From Bacillus amyloliquefaciens DSM 7 = ATCC 23350 (GTDB lineage Bacteria; Bacillota; Bacilli; Bacillales; Bacillaceae): 64,000 nt of DNA. The notes beneath the pieces are model-generated. The model was not told the DNA's origin. It did not search any database and worked only from the letters and a program-made list of their open reading frames with translations. Numbering within the stretch: the stretch's first letter is position 1; every line of letters starts with the position of its first letter. Made by a program: the position numbers and the translations under genes. Positions 24,849 through 33,532 of the stretch are shown here, one piece after another. The DNA lies in NCBI RefSeq assembly GCF_000196735.1, contig NC_014551.1:3343001-3407000 (forward strand), given 5' to 3'.

Positions 24849-26225
24849 ATGATCAATGTAAACGCGTCTAATCGATTAAACAGACTGCCTTTTTCAAGAG
24901 CTCATCAAGCGGTGCTCGTTATCCTTTCATTCGCTTACTTTTTTGATTTTATCGATTTAAATACGTTTTCATATGCGGCGCCTTCACTTTTAAAGGAGTG
25001 GAATATATCCACTCATACCATCGCTTTTATCACGTCTGTCTCCTATTTCGGAATGTTTATCGGTGCCTCTGCCGGAGGATGGTTTTCAGACCGGTTCGGA
25101 AGGAAAAAAGGCTTAATCCTGGTTGTCACCTTTTTCTCTTCCTTCTCCCTCCTCTCTTCTCTGGCTTGGAGCCCTGAAATACTCGGTGTTTTTAGATTTC
25201 TTACGAGTTTAGGCATCGGCGCCACGACGATTGTGGCAAGTACGTATATCAGCGAATTTTTCCCATCCGCAACTAAGGGGAAATACCAGGCCATCTGTAT
25301 TACAATCGGCATATGCGGAATTCCTGCCGCCGGCTGGGTGGCTAAAATGGTCGTGCCGGCCGCCCCTTATGGCTGGCGGTTTATCTTTCTTTTCGGAGCA
25401 ATCGGTATTTTCTTTCCGCTGATCGCCAAAAAACTGGATGAATCCCCGAAATGGCTGGATACGAAAGGAAAAAGCGAACAAGCACACCGTATTCTGCTTG
25501 AGCTTGAGGCAAAGGCTGAAAAAGAAAAAGGTGAACTGCCTGAACCAGCTCCGGCTCTAAAAGGCCGACAAACCCCTGTAAAATCCGTTCCATATCGGAC
25601 GCTATTTCAAAAGCCTTTAGCAGGAAGGACTTTTGTTTTGATGACGATGTGGGCAGCTTCCACGATTGCAATTCAAGGCTTCGGCACGTGGGTTCCGACC
25701 CTTTTGGTAAAAGAAGGCGTATCAATGGATGAGTCTATCGTATACGTCACTCTCGGTACGATCGGTGCCCCGCTGGGCGCTCTCATTGCGTCGCAAATCT
25801 CAGACCGTGTGGAACGAAAATGGGCCATTTCTGTTTTATCGTTAATGATTATGGCGCTTGGATTCTTTTACGGCATCAATCCTTTGCCGATGGTCATTGT
25901 CATATGCGGATTTCTCATGCACATGTTTGAACGTACTTTCAGTTCGATCGCATATGCCTATACGCCGGAATTATATCCGGTTGAAGCCAGGGCGTCTGGA
26001 AACGGCCTCACTTACGGCGTGGGACGTCTTGCGAATGTAGCCGGTCCCTTTGTCGTCAGTTTCCTGTATTCGGGATACGGATTTTTAAGTGTCTTCTTGT
26101 TCTTTACAGGCTGCTGGCTTCTTTGTGCACTGACAGTCGGTATATTTGGAATCGGTTCAAAAAAACAAACGATTGAGCAGGATGATATCATATCGGAAGA
26201 AACAATCGTGCAACAAAAGTTGTAA
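24849..26225 (+). CDS. MFS transporter, metabolite/organic acid:H+ symporter type
   Basis: A 458-residue, 12-helix major facilitator. DFIDLNTFSYAAPSLLKEW in helix 1 and the loop 2-3 motif GGWFSDRFGRKK place it with the aromatic acid/metabolite symporters, and it has a long cytoplasmic loop in the middle (residues 200-250). AAACGGAGG precedes the ATG. It is co-directional with the PrpF-like isomerase and most likely takes up its organic acid substrate. A hairpin terminator ends the operon. The transported compound cannot be named from sequence. Confidence 0.82.
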   Translation: MINVNASNRLNRLPFSRAHQAVLVILSFAYFFDFIDLNTFSYAAPSLLKEWNISTHTIAFITSVSYFGMFIGASAGGWFSDRFGRKKGLILVVTFFSSFSLLSSLAWSPEILGVFRFLTSLGIGATTIVASTYISEFFPSATKGKYQAICITIGICGIPAAGWVAKMVVPAAPYGWRFIFLFGAIGIFFPLIAKKLDESPKWLDTKGKSEQAHRILLELEAKAEKEKGELPEPAPALKGRQTPVKSVPYRTLFQKPLAGRTFVLMTMWAASTIAIQGFGTWVPTLLVKEGVSMDESIVYVTLGTIGAPLGALIASQISDRVERKWAISVLSLMIMALGFFYGINPLPMVIVICGFLMHMFERTFSSIAYAYTPELYPVEARASGNGLTYGVGRLANVAGPFVVSFLYSGYGFLSVFLFFTGCWLLCALTVGIFGIGSKKQTIEQDDIISEETIVQQKL

Positions 26226-26251
26226 ACGCATACACTATGCAAACCGCAAAA

Positions 26252-26284
26252 AACATCCATCTCCTCTGAGGAAATGGATGTTCT
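26252..26284 (+). terminator. terminator of the PrpF/MFS operon
   Basis: ACATCCAT-CTCCTCTGAGGAA-ATGGATGT followed by TCTTCTTTC. Confidence 0.75.
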
Positions 26285-26362
26285 TCTTTCAAAACTATCC
26301 GCAGTCTCTTTCTCATCTTATTCTCATACATATGTCTTATCATCAAGAAAGGCGTGAGCGCA

Positions 26363-27247
26363 ATGAAGTGGAGAAGACGGTCTTTTCCCAGAAAGAAAAG
26401 GTATTTTATGGGCGGAGAACTTTCCGATCAGGATGGATTAGATGCAAGCTACGAACAATCTTCCTTCAGAGCAGTTGATGCCGAAACATATTTCAGGCCC
26501 TCTTGTCTTCCTGTCCTGAACACAGCAATTGAAAGTTCCTTTTTTGATCCTTATATTGATAAGCCTGTGAAAAGCATTCATCTGCCCCAATCCCTCTCTT
26601 TGGCTCCGGACAAAACGATCTTACATTATTTTAGTGTTTTACGTGAAGCCGAAAATCTTACGCGCGAAAAAGCCGGGGGATGCGGTACAGTCGGCCAGGC
26701 ACACATTCCCTTTCCGCTGGCCTATGCCTTTTTCACCCCGTCCTATCATAAGAAACATTCCTACAAAGCTTTTCTTGCCTCATTCGAAGGTATTGGCCAG
26801 ACCCATCTGATTAAATTGAACCGGCTTGAAGACTTGCGATATTTCGTTGAGATCGAAACCATTCAAGGTTCAAATCAAAACGTCACGTTTTTCGCTTATT
26901 ATCACGGCGTTGTCCAGCTGGAAAAACATAATGGACGATTTCAGATCGGACGAATGACTTGGTATGGCGAAGATTTTTTGTGTGCCGCTTATCATTTGTG
27001 GCAGCACAATGCAGAAAGCAGCCTTGATATCAAATTCGGCAAATGGTGCAAGCTTATTAAAAAAAGATGGCCTGTCCGGCAGAATGGTTATGTCAAAACA
27101 ATTGACTTTGACGGAACAGACGGCCATCATTATCGTTTTGTCTATTTTCAGCTCACGAATGATACAGATAGGTTAGCAAAACAACTGAGAAAAAACAGCT
27201 CCGGCCAATGGGAGCAGATTCATATTGATCCTGATGACTGCTTATAG
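26363..27247 (+). CDS. unrecognised 294-residue protein
   Basis: I do not recognise this family. The protein begins with a strongly basic stretch (MKWRRRSFPRKKRYFMGGE), has no signal peptide or membrane helix, and is rich in aromatic and histidine residues (KTILHYFSVLREAENL, FFAYYHGVVQLEKHNGRF). A central part resembles a beta-rich fold by alternation of hydrophobic residues. ATG 26363 has AAAGG about 10 bases upstream; the GTG at 26354 is an alternative. It lies alone between the MFS operon and convergent yvdD. The basic, aromatic-rich make-up would suit a spore or surface protein, but that is a guess. Confidence 0.7.
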   Translation: MKWRRRSFPRKKRYFMGGELSDQDGLDASYEQSSFRAVDAETYFRPSCLPVLNTAIESSFFDPYIDKPVKSIHLPQSLSLAPDKTILHYFSVLREAENLTREKAGGCGTVGQAHIPFPLAYAFFTPSYHKKHSYKAFLASFEGIGQTHLIKLNRLEDLRYFVEIETIQGSNQNVTFFAYYHGVVQLEKHNGRFQIGRMTWYGEDFLCAAYHLWQHNAESSLDIKFGKWCKLIKKRWPVRQNGYVKTIDFDGTDGHHYRFVYFQLTNDTDRLAKQLRKNSSGQWEQIHIDPDDCL

Positions 27248-27256
27248 AATCTCCCT

Positions 27257-27832
27257 TTACACTTCCCGCCATTTCTTATCTAAAATCGGGTATGTGTACT
27301 GATTCATCTGTTCAATCAGCTCATCCGGACGTGATGATGTATGAATCAATTGAAGATGAGACTCATTGGAAAAGCCTTCTTTTATACTGTATTTGACCAT
27401 ATTGATCAGCGGTTCAAAATAGCCGTTTACATTATAAAGTCCGATCGGTTTTTGATGAATGCCGATCTGGGTCCAGCACAGCACTTCAAACAATTCTTCA
27501 TATGTTCCGAATCCGCCGGGCATGGCAATATAGCCGTCAGCCAGCTCACTCATTTTCGCTTTCCGCTCATGCATGCCGCTGACTTCAATCAGCTCCGTCA
27601 GATTCTGATGAACAATCTCTCCGCTGAACAGTCCGCTCGGCATGACACCGACAGCTTTTCCGCCGCCTGCCATTAACGCATCGGCAACGGTTCCCATAAG
27701 ACCGACCCGTGAACCGCCGTAAACAAGGCCGATTCCCTGCTCCGCCATATATTCACCGAGTTCGGCCGCTTTGCGTTTGTACTCTTCATTTACCCCCGGG
27801 TTTGACCCCGCAAATACACAAATGGTTTTCAT
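27257..27832 (-). CDS. yvdD: YvdD, LOG-family nucleotide phosphoribohydrolase
   Basis: A 191-residue Rossmann-like LOG protein. The start [11 protein letters not shown], the GGSRVGLMG loop, and the signature [12 protein letters not shown] (PGGxGTxxE) are all present. LOG enzymes cleave nucleoside 5'-monophosphates such as cytokinin ribotides to the base and ribose-5-phosphate. The ATG at 27832 has GGAGAT upstream; longer in-frame starts are not supported. It is divergent from yvdC, another nucleotide-cleaning enzyme, so both may serve nucleotide housekeeping. Confidence 0.88.
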   Translation of the reverse strand: MKTICVFAGSNPGVNEEYKRKAAELGEYMAEQGIGLVYGGSRVGLMGTVADALMAGGGKAVGVMPSGLFSGEIVHQNLTELIEVSGMHERKAKMSELADGYIAMPGGFGTYEELFEVLCWTQIGIHQKPIGLYNVNGYFEPLINMVKYSIKEGFSNESHLQLIHTSSRPDELIEQMNQYTYPILDKKWREV

Positions 27833-27947
27833 TTTTTCATCTCCGCATCTATATATGTACATCAAAAAATCAAAACACACTATATATTGTCCCATCTCTA
27901 TATGATAATATCAATAAGAATCATACAGGACATAAGGAGTGTTTCAC

Positions 27948-28268
27948 ATGCAGATGGCTGAAACGGAACAATGGATGAAAGACTTTTACGAAAAAAGAGG
28001 ATGGACGGAATACGGGCCATTTATCAGAATCGGCTTTTTAATGGAAGAAGCGGGTGAGCTCGCCCGGGCGGTAAGAGCATATGAAATCGGGAGAGACCGG
28101 CCGGATGAAAAGGACGCGACACAGGCTGAACGCAGGCAGGAGCTGATTGAAGAAATGGGTGATGTCCTCGGAAACCTCGCCATCCTCGCCGATAAGTACG
28201 GGATCACCTTAGAAGAGGCGATGAAAGCCCATCAGGAAAAACTGATCAAACGCTTTGAAACCAAATAA
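27948..28268 (+). CDS. yvdC: YvdC, MazG-like nucleotide pyrophosphohydrolase
   Basis: A 106-residue all-helical MazG-type protein. Metal-binding helices are FLMEEAGELARAV and ELIEEMGDVLGNL, giving the paired ExxE patterns of the superfamily. Such enzymes hydrolyse (d)NTPs to monophosphates, usually non-canonical ones. ATG 27948 is chosen for AAGGAG at 8-base spacing; a GTG at 27939 is too close. Monocistronic, with a strong terminator shared with the convergent SulP gene. Confidence 0.85.
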   Translation: MQMAETEQWMKDFYEKRGWTEYGPFIRIGFLMEEAGELARAVRAYEIGRDRPDEKDATQAERRQELIEEMGDVLGNLAILADKYGITLEEAMKAHQEKLIKRFETK

Positions 28269-28274
28269 AAACAC

Positions 28275-28306
28275 GGCCTGTCCGTTTTTTTCTTGGACAG
28301 GCCGCG
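28275..28306. terminator. bidirectional terminator yvdC/yvdB
   Basis: CGGCCTGTCC, an 11-base T-rich loop, GGACAGGCCG between convergent genes. Confidence 0.75.
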
Positions 28307-28313
28307 CCTGAAT

Positions 28314-29903
28314 TTATCCCGTTATCTCGTCCTGATGTTCAAAGAAGTGCTGTTTTCCGATTTTATGGAACAGCCCCGTTTTACGGATCAGCTCCCTCGG
28401 CTGTGATTGCAATCCGACGATCATCAATCTGCCGTTATGGCGTTTGATCCGATTCATCACATTCCCCAGCACCGCTTCTGCGGAGGTATCCATGTAATGC
28501 ACATTATTCATCAGCAGAATAAGCGTCTTCGGCTTTTCCTGAAGCCTCTCCAGCAATGACGATTCCAATGAATCAATGGAACCGAAAAACAGCGGCCCTT
28601 CAATGGAATATGTGCTGACGGATGAATCATTTTTCACCGATTTGACGGCGGCATGCGGTGTTTTGATGCTTGTCGATTCGCTCATTTTCCTGATAAAGAA
28701 AACAAAAGCGAGCACGAGACCGGCGGAAACGCCGATGATTAAATCAAACAGAACCGTCAGCAAAAAGGTAACCGCCAGCACGAATGAATCAGTGTTTTTC
28801 AGCCGCATCATATTGGCGACTTCCCTCCGCTCGCTCATGTTCCAAGCCACAACCATCAACACCGGCGCCATGCTTGCCAGCGGTACATGAACGGCAAGCG
28901 GTGCGAAGACGAGCAGGACGAGAAGGACGGTGACTCCGTGGACAATACCGGAAATCGGAGAAACTGCGCCGTTTTTAATATTTGTGGCGGTCCGCGCAAT
29001 CGCTCCCGTTGCCGGTATGCCGCCGAAAAGCGGCGCGGCCATATTGGCGATGCCCTGCCCGACAAGCTCCCTATTGCTGTCATGCCGTGATCCTTTCATA
29101 TTATCCGCGACCATCGCTGATAAGATGGACTCAAGTCCGCCGAGAAGCGCAATGATCAGAGCCGACGGAAACATCATAATCATGTTATCAATGGAGAAAT
29201 CCGGAAGCTGCAAAGCCGGGAGCGACCTCGGAATTTCTCCGTAAGCAGAACCGATTGTCGCCATCCTGTCAGGAAAAAACACAACCGCCGCGGCTGTAGA
29301 TACAAGCAGCGCCACAAGCGCGCCGGGAATCTTCGGCATCAGCCTTGCTGATAACAGCAAAATGGCCAAAGCGATACCGGCGATGAAAATGCTGTACAAA
29401 TTAAAGGTTTCGAGCTTCTTGCCGATCTCCGCAATGTTGAGGATAAAGCTTTCATGCTTTTGAACATTGCGCAGACCGAGAAAATGGGCAATCTGCTCCG
29501 AGAAGATCAGCACCGCGATTCCGGCCGTAAATCCGACGATCACCGGCTTCGGCACGAATTTCATAATCTTCCCGAGTTTAAATACGCCGAACAGGACGAG
29601 CATCACGCCTGCCATAAAACCGGCTACAAGTAAATTCTCAAAACCATACTGCATCACAATGGCAAATAAAATGGGAACAAACGCCCCCGTGGGCCCCCCG
29701 ATCTGATACTTAGAGCCGCCCAACAGTGAAATCAGAATTCCGGCCACAATAACGGTATAAAGCCCGTATTCCGGACCGACCCCCGAGGCGATGGCAAAAG
29801 CCATTCCCAGAGGAATTGCTACAATCCCAACCACAATTCCCGCGATCAAGTCTTTCTGAAATTTCTGCAAATTGTATCCCTGATATCTGCCGGAAAATTG
29901 CAT
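28314..29903 (-). CDS. yvdB: YvdB, SulP-family anion transporter with STAS domain
   Basis: A 529-residue SLC26/SulP transporter. Residues 1-410 hold 10-14 membrane helices (IAGIVVGIVAIPLGMAFAIA is the family entry motif). The C-terminal STAS domain (about 420-529) contains LILLMNNVHYMDTSAE. Members move sulfate, bicarbonate or dicarboxylates. Lying directly behind a carbonic anhydrase, bicarbonate is the most likely substrate. ATG 29903 fits GGGGG spacing better than ATG 29915; with the latter the two genes would overlap by 10 bases. Confidence 0.85.
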   Translation of the reverse strand: MQFSGRYQGYNLQKFQKDLIAGIVVGIVAIPLGMAFAIASGVGPEYGLYTVIVAGILISLLGGSKYQIGGPTGAFVPILFAIVMQYGFENLLVAGFMAGVMLVLFGVFKLGKIMKFVPKPVIVGFTAGIAVLIFSEQIAHFLGLRNVQKHESFILNIAEIGKKLETFNLYSIFIAGIALAILLLSARLMPKIPGALVALLVSTAAAVVFFPDRMATIGSAYGEIPRSLPALQLPDFSIDNMIMMFPSALIIALLGGLESILSAMVADNMKGSRHDSNRELVGQGIANMAAPLFGGIPATGAIARTATNIKNGAVSPISGIVHGVTVLLVLLVFAPLAVHVPLASMAPVLMVVAWNMSERREVANMMRLKNTDSFVLAVTFLLTVLFDLIIGVSAGLVLAFVFFIRKMSESTSIKTPHAAVKSVKNDSSVSTYSIEGPLFFGSIDSLESSLLERLQEKPKTLILLMNNVHYMDTSAEAVLGNVMNRIKRHNGRLMIVGLQSQPRELIRKTGLFHKIGKQHFFEHQDEITG

Positions 29904-29905
29904 CG

Positions 29906-30487
29906 TCAGCTGCATCCCCCTTTGACCGTTTCATAACCGTCAACGACAACATCCAGCGTCCCCGTCCCCGGATCGATCACAAGCCCGTGCACAGGCACCT
30001 CTTCAGGCAAGAGCGGATGATGCCTGACCATATTCACGCTGTGTGCCACGCTTTCTTCAACGCTGTGAAAACCGGTCAGCCATGTTTCCAAGTCGACTCC
30101 CGCATGCTCAAGAAGGCTGAGACATTTCTCCTCCACGCCGCGATCTTTTGCTTTATTTAATATGGAAGCCGCATTTAACCCCGACATTCCGCACTCGCGG
30201 TGCCCTACGATACAGACTTCCTCAGCTTCCAGTTCATAAACGGCAACCAAAATACTCCGCATGACACTTCCAAATGGGTGAGAAACAATGGCCCCCGCGT
30301 TTTTTATGATTTTGGCATCACCGTTTCTGAGTCCCTTCGCCTGCGGCAGAAGCTCCGTCAGCCTTGTATCCATACAGGATACGATGACAAGCTTTTTTTT
30401 CGGGAATTTTGTCGTTTGGTAAGGCTCATATTTCCTTTCTTGGACAAACTGCTGGTTGTGCTCCAAAATGCTTGATAAAGAAACCAT
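29906..30487 (-). CDS. yvdA: YvdA, beta-class carbonic anhydrase
   Basis: A 193-residue zinc enzyme interconverting CO2 and bicarbonate. The ligand set is seen in order: VSCMDTRLTELLP (Cys and the Asp-Arg dyad), then VGHRECGMSGLN (His and Cys). The start at 30487 (MVSLSSILEH) matches the B. subtilis protein; ATG 30499 is a possible alternative. A TGCTATAAT extended -10 box lies at 30549-30557 on the minus strand. Translationally close to the SulP transporter, with which it likely forms a bicarbonate-handling pair. Confidence 0.9.
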   Translation of the reverse strand: MVSLSSILEHNQQFVQERKYEPYQTTKFPKKKLVIVSCMDTRLTELLPQAKGLRNGDAKIIKNAGAIVSHPFGSVMRSILVAVYELEAEEVCIVGHRECGMSGLNAASILNKAKDRGVEEKCLSLLEHAGVDLETWLTGFHSVEESVAHSVNMVRHHPLLPEEVPVHGLVIDPGTGTLDVVVDGYETVKGGCS

Positions 30488-30559
30488 TTTTCTAATCATC
30501 TCCCATCCGATTGTATTGCAAGCCTTCTTACCCAGCTTACAGTAAGGAATTATAGCACA

Positions 30560-30843
30560 GAAAAAGGCGTGGAAAAGGCTTTCAAAAAAAGACACGATAA
30601 TTTAACTGTAAATTCAGATTATATTCATTTATATCTTTCAAAAATAATAAAATTTATCTTTATACCAACCTATAAAGCTTTTGAAAGCAGCCGTTTCGCT
30701 CATTCTGCCTTCAGAAATATAGGCGGATTCTGTTATGGTTTGGGGGAAATACCTTTTCCTCTTTTCATTTTAAGTTCAAAAGAACCAGAAATTTATTCAA
30801 ATGTGTTTGAATATTTCTCACTTTACCGCTTCTCTTTTATAAT
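30560..30843. promoter_or_regulatory. AT-rich divergent intergenic region, yvdA and yvcT promoters
   Basis: The 391 bases between yvdA and yvcT contain no convincing gene. For yvcT a promoter is visible: TTCTCA (30815-30820), 17-base spacer, TATAAT (30838-30843). The rest is unusually AT-rich. Confidence 0.6.
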
Positions 30844-30878
30844 AAAATAGAGAAGAAAGACAAAGGAGGAGAAGCCCG

Positions 30879-31844
30879 TTGAAACCATATGTATTCATCG
30901 CGAAACCGATACCGCCGGAAGTCGAACAAATGATAGGCGAACATTGCCGCTATGACATCTGGAAAGAAGATACCATTTCAAAAGAAGAACTGTACGAAAA
31001 AATGAAGGATGCTGAAGGCCTGCTGACATCCGGAACGGCGATTGACAGTGATTTACTCGATCACGCGCCGAAGCTGAAGGTCGTCAGCAATAATTCAGTC
31101 GGCTACGATAATTTTAATATAGAAGAAATGAAAAAACGCGGGGTCGTCGGCACGCATACGCCATACACCTTGGACGACACTGTTGCTGATCTGGCTTTTT
31201 CATTAATCCTGTCTTCCGCCAGACGGGTTGCCGAATTGGATCGATTCGTCCGCGCCGGCAAATGGGGAACTGTTGAGGAAGAATCCCTTTTCGGTATGGA
31301 TGTCCACCATCAGACGTTAGGAATTATCGGCATGGGCAGAATCGGTGAACAAGCCGCCAAACGGGCAAAATTCGGCTTTGATATGGACGTGTTATACTAT
31401 AACCGCAGCAGAAAACCGGATGCTGAGAAAGAGCTTGGCGTTACATATGCCGACTTAGACACACTGCTGAAAACGTCAGACTTTGTGCTGTTAATTACGC
31501 CGCTTACTGACGAAACGTATCATATGATGGGAGAACGGGAATTCAGACTGATGAAAGATACGGCATTTTTCGTCAATATTTCCCGGGGAAAGACGGTTGA
31601 TGAGAAAGCGCTCATCCGCGCATTGCAGGAGGGCTGGATAAAAGGCGCCGGTTTAGATGTGTTTGAAAAAGAGCCGGTCTCAGAAGACAATCCGCTTTTA
31701 CAGCTGGAAAACGTCACATTGCTTCCGCATATCGGGTCAGCAACGGCTAAAATCCGCTTGAATATGTTCACACAAGCCGCTCAAAACATGATTGACGCCG
31801 TATACGGAAGAACGCCGAAAAACCTTACTAAGGAATTTCAATAA
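30879..31844 (+). CDS. yvcT: YvcT, D-2-hydroxyacid dehydrogenase (glyoxylate/hydroxypyruvate reductase type)
   Basis: A 321-residue NAD(P)-dependent dehydrogenase. The Rossmann loop is [20 protein letters not shown], catalytic Arg lies in [10 protein letters not shown], Glu in the [11 protein letters not shown] stretch, and His in LLPHIGSAT. It reduces glyoxylate, hydroxypyruvate or 2-ketogluconate-type acids. The start codon is TTG, supported by AAAGGAGG 9 bases upstream. Monocistronic, with its own promoter and terminator. Confidence 0.9.
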   Translation: MKPYVFIAKPIPPEVEQMIGEHCRYDIWKEDTISKEELYEKMKDAEGLLTSGTAIDSDLLDHAPKLKVVSNNSVGYDNFNIEEMKKRGVVGTHTPYTLDDTVADLAFSLILSSARRVAELDRFVRAGKWGTVEEESLFGMDVHHQTLGIIGMGRIGEQAAKRAKFGFDMDVLYYNRSRKPDAEKELGVTYADLDTLLKTSDFVLLITPLTDETYHMMGEREFRLMKDTAFFVNISRGKTVDEKALIRALQEGWIKGAGLDVFEKEPVSEDNPLLQLENVTLLPHIGSATAKIRLNMFTQAAQNMIDAVYGRTPKNLTKEFQ

Positions 31845-31848
31845 GAAG

Positions 31849-31883
31849 AAAAATCCCGGTTGGTTCAGCCGGGGTTTATTTTT
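31849..31883 (+). terminator. yvcT terminator
   Basis: AATCCCGG, loop, CCGGGGTTTATTTTT. Confidence 0.7.
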
Positions 31884-31988
31884 CGCTAGATAAAAAGTAC
31901 TATTTTTAAATTCTTTCTATTCCTTTCTTTCGTTGCTGATACAATGAAAAGGAATCAGCTTCACATGATGAAAATGGGAGGTATTGCT

Positions 31989-32438
31989 TTGAAAAAACGA
32001 TTATCGTGGATTTCCGTTTGTTTACTGGTGCTTGTCTCCGCGGCGGGGATGCTGTTTTCAACAGCTGCCAAAACGGAAACATCTTCTCACAAGGCACACA
32101 CAGAAGCACAGGTTATCAACACGTTTGACGGGGTTGCGGATTATCTTCAGACATATCATAAGCTACCTGATAATTACATTACAAAATCAGAAGCACAAGC
32201 CCTCGGCTGGGTGGCATCAAAAGGGAACCTTGCAGACGTCGCTCCGGGGAAAAGCATCGGCGGAGACATCTTCTCAAACAGGGAAGGCAAACTCCCGGGC
32301 AAAAGCGGACGAACATGGCGTGAAGCGGATATTAACTATACATCAGGCTTCAGAAATTCAGACCGGATTCTTTACTCAAGCGACTGGCTGATTTACAAAA
32401 CAACGGACCATTATCAGACCTTTACAAAAATCAGATAA
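31989..32438 (+). CDS. barnase precursor, extracellular ribonuclease
   Basis: A 149-residue secreted RNase precursor. A signal peptide (MKKRLSWISVCLLVLVSAAG and on) and short propeptide precede the 110-residue mature enzyme starting AQVINTFDGVADYL. All catalytic residues of barnase are visible in mature numbering: Lys27, Glu73 in TWREADI, Arg83 and Arg87 in GFRNSDRI, His102 in DHYQTF. It cuts single-stranded RNA after guanosine and is lethal inside cells. The start is TTG at 31989, with GGGAGG 7 bases upstream; the published longer form from ATG 31944 lacks a ribosome site. No barstar inhibitor gene lies beside it. Confidence 0.97.
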   Translation: MKKRLSWISVCLLVLVSAAGMLFSTAAKTETSSHKAHTEAQVINTFDGVADYLQTYHKLPDNYITKSEAQALGWVASKGNLADVAPGKSIGGDIFSNREGKLPGKSGRTWREADINYTSGFRNSDRILYSSDWLIYKTTDHYQTFTKIR

Positions 32439-32439
32439 C

Positions 32440-32476
32440 GAAAAAAACGGCTTCCCTGCGGGAGGCCGTTTTTTTC
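32440..32476. terminator. bidirectional terminator barnase/yvcN
   Basis: AAAAAAACGGC, loop with CTGCGG, GCCGTTTTTTT between convergent genes. Confidence 0.85.
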
Positions 32477-32480
32477 AGCT

Positions 32481-33227
32481 TTACATAAAGTGTGTAATAA
32501 ATTTTTCTTCAAACTCTGATCGGTCAATTTCACTTTTTTCCGCCGGGCCATCGTGTTTTTGAATCGTTACATTGCGTTCAGACAGAACCATGTGCCCCTC
32601 CGGCGTCCGCTTAGAAGCAAGCAGGCGTTTATTGAATGGAGACCGCTCATGTTCAAAGATCGTTTGTTTCATGGCCTTGAGGTCCTTTTCACCGATTTCT
32701 TCAAGTGAAAATGCGTAACCTGTCTGCCAGCCGTCCCCTTTGTTCATTTCAAGCACGTGTGTCCCGAATTCCGTTTGTTCTTTTCTCACACGAAACGCTC
32801 CGGCGGCAGATACCGCCTCGGCGCCGGACAGCGGAACGGGCTGCATAGCGAGATTGAGGCCGAAGCCTGTATCAGCGATATATTCATTTCCTTCGGCGGA
32901 AAGAAGCACGGCCGCATGTGTGCCGGGCAGCTCCCATCCGTTGTTCCAAACCGTTCCGCGGATCAATTTGACGTCAAATCCGGCGTCCTTCAGTATGAAA
33001 TAAAGCAGTCCGTTCAAGTCATAACAAAGTCCGCCATGAGGCTCTTTCACCATATGCCGCCACAGTCCTTCTTTCGTGACGTCATATTCTTTTTTGGACA
33101 AAACCGCGCGATTTTCAAACGGAAACCGATACGCGAGCGCTTTTAAAAATTCGGGCAGGGTGCTGAAATCGAGTGACTCCTTTTCCCATCCTATCGTTTG
33201 ATAACAATCTTTCAGGAACTCATTCAT
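32481..33227 (-). CDS. yvcN: YvcN, arylamine N-acetyltransferase
   Basis: A 248-residue NAT enzyme that moves acetyl from acetyl-CoA to arylamines and hydrazines. The cysteine-histidine-aspartate triad is visible: Cys in EPHGGLCYDLNGL, His in GTHAAVLL, Asp in YIADTGFG. Last gene of the yvcI-rapZ-yvcK-whiA-crh-yvcN block. It starts 24 bases after crh, preceded by AAGGAGGAC. Confidence 0.9.
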   Translation of the reverse strand: MNEFLKDCYQTIGWEKESLDFSTLPEFLKALAYRFPFENRAVLSKKEYDVTKEGLWRHMVKEPHGGLCYDLNGLLYFILKDAGFDVKLIRGTVWNNGWELPGTHAAVLLSAEGNEYIADTGFGLNLAMQPVPLSGAEAVSAAGAFRVRKEQTEFGTHVLEMNKGDGWQTGYAFSLEEIGEKDLKAMKQTIFEHERSPFNKRLLASKRTPEGHMVLSERNVTIQKHDGPAEKSEIDRSEFEEKFITHFM

Positions 33228-33251
33228 CGTTCCGTCCTCCTTACAAAGCGC

Positions 33252-33509
33252 TTACACTTCTTCCTGCACGTAAGCGGACAGCTTTTCAAGCGCTTCCTTT
33301 TCATCCTCGCCTTCAGCGATCAGAGTGACTTCCGTCCCCGTGCTGACCGCCAGGCTCATTAACCCCATAATGCTTTTGGCATTCACTTTCTTGCCGTTTT
33401 TCTCAAGAAACACATCTGATGTAAAGCGATTTGCCTCCTGTACAAACAATGCAGCGGGACGCGCCTGCAATCCCGTCTTTAAACGCACTTCCACTTTCTC
33501 CTGAACCAT
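33252..33509 (-). CDS. crh: Crh, HPr-like catabolite repression protein
   Basis: An 85-residue HPr paralogue. In place of the PTS phosphoryl-accepting His15 it has Gln15 (KTGLQARPAALF), so it cannot transfer phosphate to sugars, while Ser46 (NAKSIMGLMSLA) is kept for phosphorylation by HPrK. P-Ser-Crh is a CcpA corepressor and also binds methylglyoxal synthase in B. subtilis. Its kinase gene hprK is also in this window at 54.9 kb. Confidence 0.96.
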   Translation of the reverse strand: MVQEKVEVRLKTGLQARPAALFVQEANRFTSDVFLEKNGKKVNAKSIMGLMSLAVSTGTEVTLIAEGEDEKEALEKLSAYVQEEV

Positions 33510-33532
33510 AAGATCTCCCCTTTTCTGTACGG

